Shown in pieces: positions 1-11,779 of a DNA stretch of 64,000 nucleotides (position 1 is its first letter; every line of letters starts with the position of its first letter). The translations under genes were made by a program, and so were the position numbers. Source of the stretch: Cynocephalus volans (lineage: Eukaryota; Chordata; Mammalia; Dermoptera; Cynocephalidae); the NCBI RefSeq assembly GCF_027409185.1, contig NC_084472.1, forward strand, positions 86,506,427 through 86,570,426, given 5' to 3'. Below the pieces are notes generated by a model. The model worked only from the letters and a program-made list of their open reading frames with translations, did not search any database and was not told the origin of the DNA.

Positions 1-191
1 TAAGAACTGAAACAACTATAAATAATTGACTATGTTAACCTAGCATTTGTATTGTGTAGTCTTTTAAAATGATCATCTGTACAACCAAAAAAAATTTTGA
101 AAATATATTTAGAATTTCAGAACCTCATTAAAGAAAAGAAATCCAATCTAGATAATTCCAGGAAGACTAGAGATACTACACTACTAGTAGC

Positions 192-914
192 TGTCTTAGT
201 CTGCTTGGGCTGCTATAACAAAAATATCATAGACTAGGTGGCTTAAACAACAAACATTTATATCTCGCAGTTCTGGAGGCTGGGTAGTCCAAGACCAAGG
301 TGCTGGCAGATTGGGTGTCTGGTGAGGGCCAGCTTTGTATTAGTCATTTCTGTTGCTTATAAGCAACTACCTGGAACTGAATTAATTATAAAAAGACAAA
401 ATTTATTGCTTATAGTTTCAGAGGCTAGTATATCCAAAGTTCAGGGAACGCATCTGGTCTTCTTTGGTGGTGGCTTTACAGCAATTCAGCAGTCTCACAT
501 GGTAGAAAATGGTAGAGCAGAGAGAGAGATCCTCGTGCACCGTCAGAACCCATTAAACCATCAACTTAATCACCTCTTCAAGGCCCCGTCTTTCAATTAC
601 CATAATAAAATTTCCCACTCTCTTAGCACTGTCCCAGTGGGGACCAAGCCTCCAACACATTAAACATTTGGGGGGACACAATTCAATCCACTGCATACTT
701 CCTGACTCATAGATGGCTGTCTTCTTTTATCCTCACATGGCAGAAGGGACAAGGGAGCTCTCTGGGCTCTCTTTCATAAGAGCACTAATTCCATTTATGA
801 GGGCTGTGCCCTGTAACCTAATCACTTTCCCAAGATCCCACCTCCCAATACCATCACATTGGAGGTTAGAATTTCAACCTATTAATTTTGGGGAACACAA
901 ACATTGTCCGTACA
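192..914 (-). mobile_element. MaLR (ERVL-MaLR) solo LTR, split by a second LTR
   Basis: Read on the minus strand this is an MST/MLT1A-like LTR. The left part (192-335) has the typical end region (ttagtctgcttgggctgcta, then a poly(A)-signal area and ttctggaggctgg). The right part (696-914) has cctcacatggcagaaggg, the 'agggctgtgccct' motif and ends near tacaa. The two parts join into one LTR if 336-695 is removed. No internal retroviral sequence is attached, so it is a solo LTR. No clear 5-bp target duplication is visible outside it. The exact subfamily is not certain. Confidence 0.85.
336..695 (-). mobile_element. MaLR-type solo LTR nested inside the LTR at 192-914
   Basis: On the minus strand it starts with tgcagtggattgaattgtgt and ends with gactaataca, the TG...CA layout of an LTR. 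It carries a ggggccttgaagaggtgatt block shared with the LTR at 35864-36279, so both belong to one subfamily. It interrupts the host LTR between ggtgagggcc and cctgactcat. Flanking pentamers agttt-side 'agctt' (331-335) and 'tactt' (696-700) look like a decayed 5-bp target duplication. The open frame at 322-663 lies mostly inside it and is not a gene. Confidence 0.8.
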
Positions 915-1144
915 AATGGGGAAAAAATCAACATAGCCTGAAGTGTGCATAATTTTTAAATTATTAAAAAGTGAAGGTATTCTAATGGAAATTAAATATA
1001 TGTAGCAAACAGAAACATATTGTAATTTAATGTTCTTCATTTTTACTTCCTGCATAGTCAGCACAAAAGAGCTGTCTGTTTTATTGTTTGGCTTATAACT
1101 AATGTTTGCATAAATATTTTTTTCATTTATCTTTCAATTACCTC

Positions 1145-1345
1145 TCACTTTCCCACTTGATTTTCACAAAACCCTATGAAGTATGCCTGATGGTCATATC
1201 ATTCCCATTGAGCAGATAAGGTAGTTACTTTTTAAAGAGACTGTTGGTGGGCCCAGAAACAGAACGAGAAAAAGGTAGAGATGAGTCTTGAACCCAGGTC
1301 TTCTGATTTGAAATTTTTCTTTCATACTACAGGGCTTACTAACCA
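1145..1345 (+). mobile_element. MIR remnant
   Basis: The order of motifs follows MIR: cctatgaagta, a decayed 'gag cagataag' core, then cttgaacccaggtcttctga and an end near ctacagggctt. It is old and heavily diverged. Confidence 0.55.
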
Positions 1346-2029
1346 CTATTTTTCCAGACTTCATCTGCTATTATGATTTTAAGAAATGCAATTCCCAAAA
1401 GCTCTGCATAAGACACTAGTGGATACTTTCATTTTATAATAATTGTTTTGCTAGTACATAATTTAAATAGAATCTGAATCACATAAAACTTGACTCCCAC
1501 CCCCCACCCCCCACACTCTCAGATTCCTTTCTTTCTTCCATTGTCCTCCTATGACCATCCTGCAGAAAACTTCCTCTAGAGAAAACGATCTAAAATTCTT
1601 TGATATTAATTTTTAAAAGAGCAATAATGACCACTAAAATATTAAGTTCTGACCCCTCTCTCTTCCACTGGGATTTTTGCATTCCATAATTAGGGAGAGG
1701 GATGCTGTTTTAATTGTCAACAAGAACTTGTGGGTTTTTTTGTTTCTTTTTGCTTTTTAATTTAAAGCTGAGAAATCAAACATCTTCTAGCACTCTGAAA
1801 GGAAACATATTACATACAAGCTGGGTTTTTATAGTAGTGATTGTTTTTCCATTCTCTCCACGGAAGAAAGAATTTCCTACCTTATCAGATGCAAAAGGAC
1901 AAAATAATATATATTCTTTCATGCTTCCAGATTCTGTGAAGTAGCAGCACAGAACCTAACTGCTAAGGGGAAGTTATTCCTCTTCTTTTGACTACACATC
2001 TGAATTTTCATCTGCCCAAATGTTTCATT
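1346..2029. other. No recognised element; short C-rich tract
   Basis: AT-rich sequence with a C-rich simple tract at about 1496-1516. The 76-codon open frame at 1714-1944 has no recognisable similarity and no coding character that I can see. Confidence 0.6.
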
Positions 2030-2140
2030 GGTCCATTCAAAAAAAATTGAGTCCCTACTGTGACCCAGTTCCATGAACTTGGAATTCTGTTGTGAACAAA
2101 ACAGACAATATCCCTGACCTCATACAGCTTATAATTTATG
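2030..2140 (+). mobile_element. L2 LINE 3' remnant
   Basis: The run 'gtccctactgtgacccagtt ... gtgaacaaaacagacaatatccctgacctcatacagctta' follows the L2 'gcctactatgtgccaggc ... aacaaaacagacaaaatccctgccctcatggagctta' order. Confidence 0.65.
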
Positions 2141-2261
2141 CTTTTTCAAGAAATCAACCCCCCAAGAATAAGCCTCCAATTTCATCTTTCTTAAACTTAG
2201 AAAGTAAATTCAGATGTTTGTGAGTCTTAAAAACATAAGGTGTATATATCACACTGTATCA

Positions 2262-2800
2262 TTTAATTAACCAATATTTATTAAGTATTACCTGACATTC
2301 AAGATACAAAGATGCATGAGACAGTAGCTTTTCCTCTAAGTGGAGAACACACAGGGAAAAATAAAAACTAGTGCAATGTGGTAAATACAATAATTACAAA
2401 ATGCCTTCCCTTACCACCCTAGCTGAAAGTGGACTCACTTTAATTCTTTTCCTATCCTCATTTCCTTCTTTATTTTTCTCTTTAGCACTCATCACTATCT
2501 AGCTATTCTTTGTTTTACTTATTTATCATGTTGACTCTTTGATTCCCTGTTAGAAGTAAGTCACATAAGGTAAGGATAGTGCCTGTTACATTTCACTCTA
2601 TCCTCAGCCCATAGAACTGTGCCTGTGACAAATAGGTGTTCAATATATAATTTCTTCCAAAACATGTAGGCATTGAGGTGGGAATAGTCATCTTAATGAA
2701 TTCAGACTTTATCCTGTAGACACTAAAAGAGCTGAGGAGTATTTAAGCAAGACCTGTGTAGTAGGGAGACGTGCCAATAGCGGTGTTCAGGACAAAAGAG
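2262..2800 (+). mobile_element. L2 LINE remnants, several blocks
   Basis: 2262-2395 repeats the 'ccaatatttattaagtattacctg' L2 block. 2440-2665 follows the L2 3' end (tagcactcatcactatctag, then cagcccatagaactgtgcctgtgac and aataggtgttcaatatat). 2665-2800 resembles the L2 'gaattcagactttatcctgtag' stretch. These may be one rearranged copy or several insertions. Confidence 0.6.
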
Positions 2801-3575
2801 TTTCTGAGATTCATATCAATTAAGAGCTAAAAATAATGAGGATAGTTGGGCCATAGCACCAAATCTTTGCTGATTTTGATCCTGTAGAAAAACACTGTAT
2901 TAACTCATAAGAATTATCATAGTTTGCACATAAAAACAGAGGTTTTGTTCAGAACGCATGAGTCATAAAGGAGTTAACCTGCTGAACAAAGTGTTAATGT
3001 ATTTTCCAAAAGCACCTGATCACCCTGGAGAGCAGCTTAAACACTGGAAGATTCTGGCTCAGTATGTAACAGAATTGGGTTAAGAGAACTATATAAGGCT
3101 TGAAAAAACAAACAGAATCATAGAAATTAGAAATAAAAGGGATGGTTAGATCATGTTGTCCATCCCCTGCCAAGGTAAATGGTTGCTGACAGTATATTAT
3201 AGCTTTATTCTTTGCAGTAGAGTTTTACAGGCTTCCCAAGAGAAGTTTCTGATCTGTCCAGAATAATGAATGGGGTGATTTTTTTTTTCCTTTTTTTGGC
3301 ATCTCACCACTAGGAAGCACAGCTTTTTACTGACAACACCAGTTTGCGGAGCATATTGAAGTCCAGCATCAATTTCTATTAGCTTTCTGTGTTAGTAGGT
3401 ACAAAATATAGCCTTGGCTGTTGGGAAGAGAGACTCATGAGATTTCTTTCTACCTTATTTAGCACATTGGTTTTTTATAACAAGCAATACGTAACCTGAT
3501 ATGCTGAGTATTTAAGAGGATATCAATAAACTTGAAAAAAAATATTAAAAACAAAAATTTTAAACTTCTTATATG
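2801..3575. other. No recognised element
   Basis: AT-rich sequence without a recognisable repeat, open frame or RNA gene. A pyrimidine tract lies at about 3280-3297. Confidence 0.55.
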
Positions 3576-3580
3576 ATTAC

Positions 3581-3806
3581 TATGGTTTGAATATGGTTTG
3601 TCCCCACCAAAACTCATGTGGAGGCTTGGTCCCCAATGTGGCAGTGTTGGGAGGCAGTGCCTTTAAGAGGCGATTAGATCATTAAGATAGATTAAGGTCT
3701 ATCTCACCAGATTAGGTTAGTTCTCACTAACCTAATAAACCTCTTTTCTTTATAAATGACCCAATCTCAGGTATTCTGTGATAGCAACACAAAATGGACT
3801 AAGACA
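3581..3806 (+). mobile_element. MaLR (MST/THE1-like) solo LTR, internally deleted
   Basis: The start 'tatggtttgaatatggtttg' and the end 'cacaaaatggactaagaca' are typical MST/THE1 LTR ends. The flanking pentamer attac occurs at 3576-3580 and 3807-3811, an exact 5-bp target duplication as expected for ERVL-MaLR. At about 226 bp it is shorter than a full LTR of this type; the middle (the region with the catgtgagg-like block) is missing. Confidence 0.88.
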
Positions 3807-3879
3807 ATTACCTTGATTATTTTATTTATTGAATTGTGTGTATCAAATACTAAAACAACCATTAGCCTTATGAAGTTTA

Positions 3880-4050
3880 TTAATAGTTTTCACTTAATTC
3901 ATTTAATTGATGCTCACATCACTCTTGTATGACACAACACAGTAATCCTTTATTTTTTAGATGAATCAACGGGATCCTGGCAGTGCTAGAATTCAAACCC
4001 AGGGCTTCTGACTCTTCCTGCAGTGCTCTCTGTCTAAACTACTGTTTCTG
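3880..4050 (+). mobile_element. MIR remnant
   Basis: Shows the MIR order: cacttaattcatttaat, ctcacatcactcttgtatga, tttagatgaatcaacg, gaattcaaacccagggcttc and ending with ctctctgtctaaactactg. Confidence 0.65.
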
Positions 4051-4054
4051 ATGA

Positions 4055-4654
4055 GAAAGAGCCTATGGACTCAAAATGTTGGAAAATGTATTATGGTTAT
4101 TTATCATAACCACTTGTAATGGTTTTTGAATTTAAGCAGTAGAACTCATCAGAAAATCGATTTTATGCTCTTTTCAACTATGTTCAAGTCTAATTTTTTT
4201 AAAAATGACAAATATCTACATTCTGCTCCCAGAGTTTCACAACTAAACCTAAAAATAACAAAATGGTAAACAAAAGCTTGCTTTGTCACTGGTAAGCCAT
4301 TTTTATTTATGGTGAGATGTAAGTCTCATATTTCTTAATCTGATTGTCTTTGGCAGGTAAATTAATTATAAGATCTGTGTCTGGTTCTCCAAATGGAAAT
4401 TTAAATACTTCAACCTTTTGTAGAATGTTAGCTTTTCCTTATAATTTTTTTTTTTTTTTGCTTTTGAATCATTATTTATTGTAATCAATGGAGTCTGAGT
4501 AGTCTATGTATACCATTTCATTAGGAGAAAAAAATGGTGATGGTTTGAAGAATTAAAAACTCAAACATCTACAGGGAAGTTATACAATAATTAATGAAAT
4601 GGGGCAGATATTTTCAGGGGGCAAACCAGAAAGCCATGACCCAACTAAAGCATC
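4055..4654. other. No recognised element; poly(T) tract
   Basis: AT-rich. A T-run at about 4446-4459 is not attached to a recognisable SINE or LINE. Confidence 0.55.
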
Positions 4655-4900
4655 CAATGAAAATTGCTAGTACTTATTCTAATTACTATGGGTCAGGCAC
4701 TCTTTGTGTAGTTTACAGACATTAACTCATTCAGTCGCCACACAGCCTGAATGAGAAGATACAATTATCATCCCACATTAAGGACAAGGAAACAGAGGCA
4801 TAGAAAAGTAAAGTAACTGGCTTAAAAAACACAGCTAAGAAGGAATAGAACCAGGAAGTAAACCCAGTGTCCACATTCTTGACCACTGTATGACAGTGTC
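4655..4900 (+). mobile_element. MIR SINE, nearly full length
   Basis: One of the clearest MIR copies here: ttactatgggtcaggcactc, cattaactcattcagtcgcc, ggacaaggaaacagaggcat, aagtaactggctt, aaacccagtgtccacattct and gaccactgtatgac appear in the consensus order. Confidence 0.8.
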
Positions 4901-5186
4901 TCTGCTCAGCTCCACAGCCACAGGGACATGGGACCAATTTGGTGAACCTCTGATTTTTCATGAGAAGCCAGAAACAAGATTTTTATATAAAATTTTTAAA
5001 CTTTTAAATGTGAGCAACTAATTAAAAATATTTAAAACACAATGTGATTCCAATAGAAAACATCTTCAGGCTAGATCTGGCCATAAATCTCTAACTGATG
5101 ACTTCTACTTTATACCTAAATATCATGTAATAAAGATCTGCAGATTACCTGAAAATTACCCAAACAGGCCAATTTTATTTTGCCAC

Positions 5187-5606
5187 TGTCTTAGTGTGTT
5201 TTCTGTTGCTCTAACAAAATTTGCAAGACTAGCTAATTTATAAAGAAAAGAGTTTTATTTTGGCTTGTGGTTCTGGAGCCTGAGAAGTCCAAGAGCAGCA
5301 GCCACATGTGGTTGGCTTCTGGTGAGGGACTTGCACTCGTTACATGGTGGAGAACCAGAAGGAGAAGATGGTGTGTATGAAAATGGGCAGAACCTGAGGG
5401 GTGGCCTCACTTTTCAACAATCCACTGAGTCTCAGTGAGAGAGAGAACTCACTCTCTCCCAGGAGAATTAACCCAGTCCCAAGAGAGCAGCATTAGCACC
5501 TCTTAATGACCTAATCAGCTCTTGTAACACCCCACCTCTCAACACCACCACCCCAGGACCAAATTTCCAATGCAAGAATTCTGAGGCACATGCTCGAACC
5601 ATAGCA
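5187..5606 (-). mobile_element. MaLR solo LTR (MST/MLT1A-like)
   Basis: Minus-strand LTR. Its 3' end is at 5187 (tgtcttagtgtgttttctgt) and its 5' end at 5606 (gaaccatagca). In between are tggttctggagcctgagaag, the cttctggtgaggg block and acctaatcagctcttgtaac. No matching target duplication is visible (gccac versus gttat). The 63-codon open frame on the minus strand here is LTR-derived. Confidence 0.85.
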
Positions 5607-6245
5607 GTTATTCCTAGTGTCCCCACATGAATGAGAATACATCTTCTGCCCGTGAGCATGAGCTAGGGAGATGCTGAATGTTCAAAGAGATTTGTAAAAT
5701 GCAGACAGAGCACATCTTAGGGAATTCAGTTCAAGAAACCCCCAGAATGAGAAAACAGAAGAAAATTCAAACATCCTGACATACTTCCATCCAGAACTAC
5801 TATGAGAGTTCCATTTCCAAGCAGGGCACATACTGGTGCTATAACGAAAAACCTCTTTGTTTCAGAGCAGCTAAAAACATTGTCTGGAAATTACCCCAGA
5901 TTTGAAGCAGACGCTCAAAATCAAGGCCAAGACCAAAATACAGGCATTATTATACTGTCACAGCCAGTTCAAAAGGCCGTAATTTGGACAAGAGGGATCC
6001 TGGATGGGTAGGGTCTTTGCCTCAGTTCAATGCTACTTTCCCCCCCCCCAAATAGATTTTGATACAAACAGGCTGTATTTTTTAATTATAATATTATTGA
6101 CCTAAATCCCAAATGGATCCCTTTACTGAGAAATGGAGCTCCAATGATTGAAGATTCTTAGTGGATCCTCCAAAGACACATTAAAACAAACAAACAAACA
6201 AAAAACAACCTACCTGTCATAATTCTTAACAGGTATTAATTTATC
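5607..6245. other. No recognised element; C10 tract and (CAAA)n
   Basis: Contains a C-run at about 6041-6050 and a short (CAAA)n at about 6185-6204. The 69-codon frame at 5802-6011 has no recognisable similarity. Confidence 0.55.
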
Positions 6246-6249
6246 TTGG

Positions 6250-6415
6250 ACTCAATTCTGAGGTCATCTAATTACATACACCAGTTATTTAATCTTCACA
6301 GTAGGACTTAGTAGGACGAAGTTGTAAGGCAGGATTTTCCAGAATTTACAGAACTACAGAAAGGAAGAAACAGAATTTAAATCTAGATCTTCTTACACCA
6401 AACTCCACTGACTTA
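6250..6415 (+). mobile_element. MIR remnant
   Basis: Weak but ordered MIR matches: agttatttaatcttcacagt, aggaagaaacagaatttaaa, tctagatcttctta and ccaaactccactg. Confidence 0.45.
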
Positions 6416-7185
6416 ACAGCTCATTATTCCAAGCTACTTCAAATAAGCAGCAATTCTCTAAATAAAAGGATCACAAATAGCCATGACCTTGAGCTTGGCA
6501 GAAATTGACAATGAATATTAATTGATTTGAGCTAAGTTTCTGTTTAATATTTATCTTCTAATACAATTAATAGTAAATGCAACAAGAAGAAAATTCATAT
6601 TTTATTTTAAGCAATAATTATCTGTTATTCTATGATGAACTAAATAAGAGGAGTGAGTTTTTAAAGTAATCTTTGGAGTAAAAACAAATAGATATTTGAT
6701 TTCTTACAGATTATATTATAGTCAGGTAATAACACGTTTTTTTCCTGTTTTGAGGTAGTGAGAATGGCAGGTGTTATAGAGTAGTGTTCCCCAAGTGTAG
6801 GTATATTTTGTAACATTTTTTAAAGGTACAGTTACTTTATTAATTTAAATTTCTCTGAATTGAATTAAAATTTAAGTCATTTACACACTAATAATTTCTG
6901 TACTCTTTCTTTCCTTTCTTTGTGAGGCATAGTTATTTGCTGAGTTGACTGTGTAAGATATCAGCAAAGATTTGCAGAAAGCACCAAGTCAAGCTTGTTC
7001 TCAGTAGTCCGTAGATGGATTTAAGGTTGTTCAAGATCTAGGACCACAAATTTTCAGACAGGCCATTTATAGAAGAAATATAAATTTTATGACTCAATTC
7101 TAGCCACATGGAAGAGAATAAACCGAAACAGTCTTTTTAAGAAAAAGAAAATTAGTTTTTCCATATAATCTCTTCTCCCTACTAT
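6416..7185. other. No recognised element
   Basis: AT-rich, with no repeat family, RNA gene or plausible exon seen. Confidence 0.55.
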
Positions 7186-7189
7186 ACTA

Positions 7190-7285
7190 TGTTTCTCGAA
7201 AGCAGGGTCTGACTCTTATTTACCTCTGTATTCCCATTCCCAACTCCTGCTACAGTGCTTCCAATTATAATGCTTGGTATTCGAT
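7190..7285 (+). mobile_element. L2 LINE 3' end remnant
   Basis: The sequence 'gaaagcagggtctgactctt ... cctgctacagtgcttccaat ... tgcttggtattcgatga' follows the L2 3' end pattern (gggcagggactgtgtctt ... gcacagtgcctggcacat ... aggtgctcaataa). Confidence 0.5.
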
Positions 7286-7289
7286 GAGC

Positions 7290-8299
7290 GATTCAACAGA
7301 CGAATGCAGAGAGAGACAGAACGAGCAAGCTTGATTTCCCTGTGCTTCACTACGAGTAACCAAAACCACCACTACCACTACAGGAAGTGCTAGTTTATTC
7401 AGAGGTGTCCTATATGCTCCACTTACCCCCCAACCCCCACCCCACCTCCCCTGCCTTTCAAGTATACAGGCTTTCATGCTCTCACTATGCTCCCTTTACA
7501 CAAATCCATGCTTAGGAAACACAGCCCAGCATCTCTCAATAAGCCCAAGCATAAACTTCAAGCAACATCATGCTGTCCAGGGATACTTTGAAATTCATTT
7601 CTGTCCCCTACTAAAGGATGTGCAGGTGTTGGAGGGGGAAGGGCAGCAGAGCCTGTCTAGAACCTGAAACTCATTCTAGGAGTAAGAATGTGGTGGAAGT
7701 GGAGAAAGAGGTGATAGAAATGGGTGGGAAGAAGAGATTCATATGGTATAAATTTTCTATTTATTTATTTATGTATCTATCTATCTATCTATTTATTTAT
7801 TTATTTTGTGGCTGGCTGGTAGGGGGATCTAATCCTCATATGTGGTAAATTTAACTAAGCAAAGTCACCTATTGAGAAATCATATTAAGCTTGTATTTTA
7901 CTACTGTAAATCCTCTGGCAGGTATCAAAGCTATTTTCTTCTGCAGACCACCCAGCAACCCCCTCTCATTCCATGCCCCGATATTCCTAAATTCTGGGTC
8001 CTCAAGGCACGTGAGTCATTCTAGGAGGTAGAGAAAGAGATCAAAGACTTTTAGTTTGGAGTTTCAGGGGCAGTTAATATGGGTCCCTAGAGCCTTCAAA
8101 GACGAGGTTGGGTCACCTTCCCATAGTGGTAACAGCCCCTCTACCCTAAGTGGCACAGCACAGTGTTTCATGGGGCAATGAGACATAGCTTGAGGAGAAA
8201 GAAAAGAAAGAAGAAAAGGAGGTGAAGGAGAAAGCAAATACTTCTTATCTGTTCATATATTGATTTCTCCATTGTATTGGTTTTTATAATAATATGCAG
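7290..8299. other. No recognised element apart from a tetranucleotide repeat
   Basis: Includes a C-rich patch near 7425-7450 and the microsatellite listed separately. Open frames at 7265-8024 show no recognisable protein, and one is translated microsatellite. Confidence 0.5.
7755..7807. repeat. Compound (TTTA)n(TCTA)n microsatellite
   Basis: Runs of ttta, then atct/atcta, then ttta again are directly visible. Length polymorphism is likely. Confidence 0.95.
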
Positions 8300-8425
8300 G
8301 AAATCAAGGAGATCTATTCTCTTGATTTTACAGAAAAGAAAACTGAAGCCTATAGGAATTAAGAAAACTACCTCGGAACTCATAGTTAGTGGCAGAAGTA
8401 GAAATAAGATCCAGTTTCTTTAGTA
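8300..8425 (+). mobile_element. MIR remnant
   Basis: The block 'gattttacagaaaagaaaac tgaagcc' followed by 'ctcatagttagtggcagaag' matches the MIR 3' half. Confidence 0.55.
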
Positions 8426-8769
8426 TTTGCCCCAGGACTAGTTTGAACAGAACATACTCATTATAAAATTTTAATAATCTGGCAACAAATAACATAGGGA
8501 AAGTGAAAGTGAAAATATAAATAGAAAGTTATCCGGAGGGATCAGTGAACATGTACGTTTAAAAAGTACTGTGATTAATACTATAAAGATGATGAAAAAA
8601 TGTTGTCCTCACTAAAATTGGACAATGTTATTTCCATAGTTAACAATTCCTATATGATTTTCTTTGTTAATTTAAAAATATTTCGTTCATTCACAGATAT
8701 TAAAGATGTTTGGTTTAAATATCTCGCATATACAGCCTTTATATACCAGTGTACTTTATAACTCAATAC

Positions 8770-8950
8770 ATAATAAAACATGGATTTGGTGTCAAAAAGA
8801 TCTCTTTTCACGTCCTAGTTCCCTGTGTGAGTGACTTCGGGCAAATGTCCTTATTAGAAAATGGGTGTTAAATAAAAAGGTCTTCATATGGTTTGTGGGG
8901 ATTAAAAGAAATAATATCATACATACTAGCAAGATCACTGCATATTAAGA
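8770..8950 (-). mobile_element. MIR remnant (reverse)
   Basis: Reads like reverse MIR: tgtgtgagtgacttcgggca, gaaaatgggtgttaaataa and gggattaaaagaaataatat. Confidence 0.6.
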
Positions 8951-9104
8951 GGTGGGATGTTTTTATGACAACTAGAACAGTTATGGGGCACTAAGCCAAA
9001 ATTAACTATCTTCTTGCACATTAGTAATATTTTTAACATTTGAGTTTTAGGAAGAAAGGAATGTTTCTGTTGTGATCAGAAAATAAAGTTTATTTAAAAT
9101 GAGA

Positions 9105-9500
9105 TTATCAGTAAAGGGACAAACCAACCTGGTGTGCCACTAACAGTAAGCAGAGAGAAGTACACGGCATCACTTCTGTGTTGTTTCAGCCCAAAGTGAA
9201 TAATTTAAATCTAATCATGAGAAAACATTAGGCAAAACAAAACTAATGAACATTCAACAAAATGTCTGGCCTATAAAAATGTCAAAGTCGTGAAAGTCAA
9301 GGCAAGGCTGAGGAACTGTCCCAGATTGAAGGACATTAAGCATGACAAGTGAGCATAATATGGGATCCTAGATTTGAGCGTTTTGCTTCAGAAGGCCCCA
9401 TTGGGAAAGTGAGCGAAATGTGAACATAGTCTCTCCATGTTCTTGCACTACTTTTTAATTTTCTATACATTTTAAATTGTTTTAAAAGAAATCATTTTTT
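9105..9500 (+). mobile_element. Ancient interspersed repeat, probably an old L1 (L1ME-like) 3' end
   Basis: The stretch 'ggcctataaaaatgtcaaag', 'ggctgaggaactgtcccaga' 'ttgaaggacattaagcatga' and 'tgggatcctagattt' is a pattern I know from many eutherian loci. It ends with tttctatacattttaaattg and ttttaaaagaaa, like an L1-type tail. The family name is uncertain. Confidence 0.5.
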
Positions 9501-9504
9501 TAAG

Positions 9505-9835
9505 TGAGATTACGCTTGTAACATACTTGGCATAGTGATTGACAGGCAGTAGATATTAAATAAATGTCACTTTTTTCCCATTCCCATAGTGCAGCAGACG
9601 ACACTTGGAGTTACATGTAACTTACTGAATGTAAATTGCGCCATCTTAATGGGGTTCTTTTTAATACAAAATAAAATAGAGAACAGCACAAAGACATTAA
9701 AGGCCTTATTGGGTCATTAATTCCTAGACTTGAAGGATTTGATCCTCTTTATTTTTGTTTTATCCTCTGGGACTAACTTGGGACCTTGCATAAAGCAGAT
9801 AGCCAATAAGTACTTATTGAATAAATAAACTATTT
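9505..9835 (+). mobile_element. L2/MIR-type 3' end fragments
   Basis: Two small blocks: 'acttggcatagtgattgaca ggcagtagatattaaataaa' (about 9515-9565) and 'gggaccttgcataaagcaga' with 'aagtacttattgaataaata' (about 9775-9830). Both follow the L2 terminal pattern. Confidence 0.5.
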
Positions 9836-9839
9836 GTAA

Positions 9840-11779
9840 GTTCTTACTTCAAGAAGTTAAATAGACGTAAAAATATTTTATCCTCTGTTGTCATTTGACA
9901 TTTGATGATTTACAAATAAGTTCAGATTTTATTGTCAGAGAAAACTGATCCGAAGAGTTTAAATATCTGTATTTAAGCATAGAATTTAACTTGAAGCTTT
10001 TCTTAAGAAAAATGAAAAAGAGCAATTGTAATTACTGTGTTGCTGGTCTGGTGGATAGCGTGTTGAATAGCACCCAAATCGTTCTTCTGTAGGCAAATTT
10101 ATTTTCTATTAACTCTCTTCAAATATTTTTGAGCTAATGTCTACATTTAAATAAAAATGAGTACCTCCCAGCTGGAGCCATTTCAGAAAAGACTTAGGTT
10201 TTCTTTTTGTGCAATCTCTTATGATCCAGCTGCTCTAAGAGAAACAGAATGAAATCAATCTCATTACTTGTATATTTCATCACCCAATTTCAGAGATTCT
10301 CTGCTTTGACTACTTAAAAGATGGCACAGTTCTATGATGCTGTCACTGACTGACATACAGATTGAAAACCTCAGATAAGAATGCATGGATATCAGATAAA
10401 AAGTCTTGGGCTCCACTGAATGGTACTAGCGATTTCCCAGCTGAAGGTAAGCTTTGCAGAACCTGCAGAGACAGGTAGGAGCAATTGGCACTCACACCTT
10501 CGCCTTTAATCTCCATTTTTTCTAATCTCCATTTTTTCTCTACCTGCAAAGCAGTTGCAAAGGATTTCTCTCAAAAAACTTCTCTTAGCTTTTCTCAAAC
10601 TTGTTTTGTGTGATTGCCGATTTGAGCTCAGTGATTCTGTTCTTGACCAAGCACATGCTCTGGCTTAGAAAAAGAATATAGGATGTCCTTTTTTCCTGCC
10701 TAAATCAGTCCCTTATGATTAATGTGCTAAATGTTATCTAAGTCCTTAATGAAAATGTAACATGTCTACCTAAGGATCTAAATCACTCCCAAAACAGAGA
10801 ATGACCTTGAGCTTTTTGCATTTTGTCTACTACATATAGCAATAATTCTCACATGTCAAAAGGAAAGTGAAAACCAGTGATTCAAAGAACCCACTCTAAG
10901 ATCACTAAGGGGCTTGGTCCCTTCCATAGGATTCTATCCTGTTGCCAATAGTTATGAGCATTGTGTTTCTCTGGCTATAATGAAGAAGCAAAATATCTGA
11001 GAGCAATAGGGAAAGCCATCTAATTCTTCTAGTAGGTAGACTTCACGGAGAACGATAAAAAATTCGAATTTAACCCATATATCAGTGAAAACTGCAATCA
11101 AGGATAGTTTTCAGTCTACAAAGTGTGGCCAACCAGTTTTATGACAGATATGGATATATTTGAAGATTGCCAAATCTCAATGATCTAATTATAACTCTTT
11201 TATGACCCTACCATGTTAGATATAGTTTTTTGTGGTTTTTGTTTGTTTGTTTGTTTTTTTATGGTCAGCACGATCATTGTGAAACTTTACAGAAAACCTA
11301 CAGACAGTAGAATTTCAAATACTAGACCAATAGAATAAGGAAATGTGAAATACTTAAGGCAAAATTACTCTTTATCCATGAATAATTTTCCTTCTGTTGC
11401 ATACAATGAAAGTGTACTTTTGAACTCAATTGTAAAGGACTCTAAAGGGTGTGCAGTATACCTCATCAAATAGAATGTTATCATTTGAGGAGGCAAAAAG
11501 CCATAATGCAAATTTTAAATTAGTATTAGAAAAAGCACCTTCAATGGCTTTGATTATCCAGTCAGCTATGAATAGAATATTACTCGTTGGCTTTTATCAG
11601 TGGTTATTTTGTTACTGCATTAAATTATTCATAATGTATAGCAATAAACCTACAGCTTTTGATATTCCAGTGCATCTTTTTGTGTTCTGAAAACTGTGTG
11701 GTTTGAAGCAACTATTGATAAAAGAGAAAGGAACAAAATGGTCAGTTCACACCTCAGCAAACCTCCTAGCCGGAGCGTA
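9840..11779. other. About 1.9 kb with no recognised transposon
   Basis: AT-rich sequence. It contains a 16-bp tandem duplication (10507-10538) and a (GTTT)n tract at about 11231-11258. No coding gene or RNA gene is recognised. Confidence 0.55.
10507..10538. repeat. Exact 16-bp tandem duplication
   Basis: taatctccattttttc occurs twice back to back (10507-10522 and 10523-10538) with no mismatch. Confidence 0.95.
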
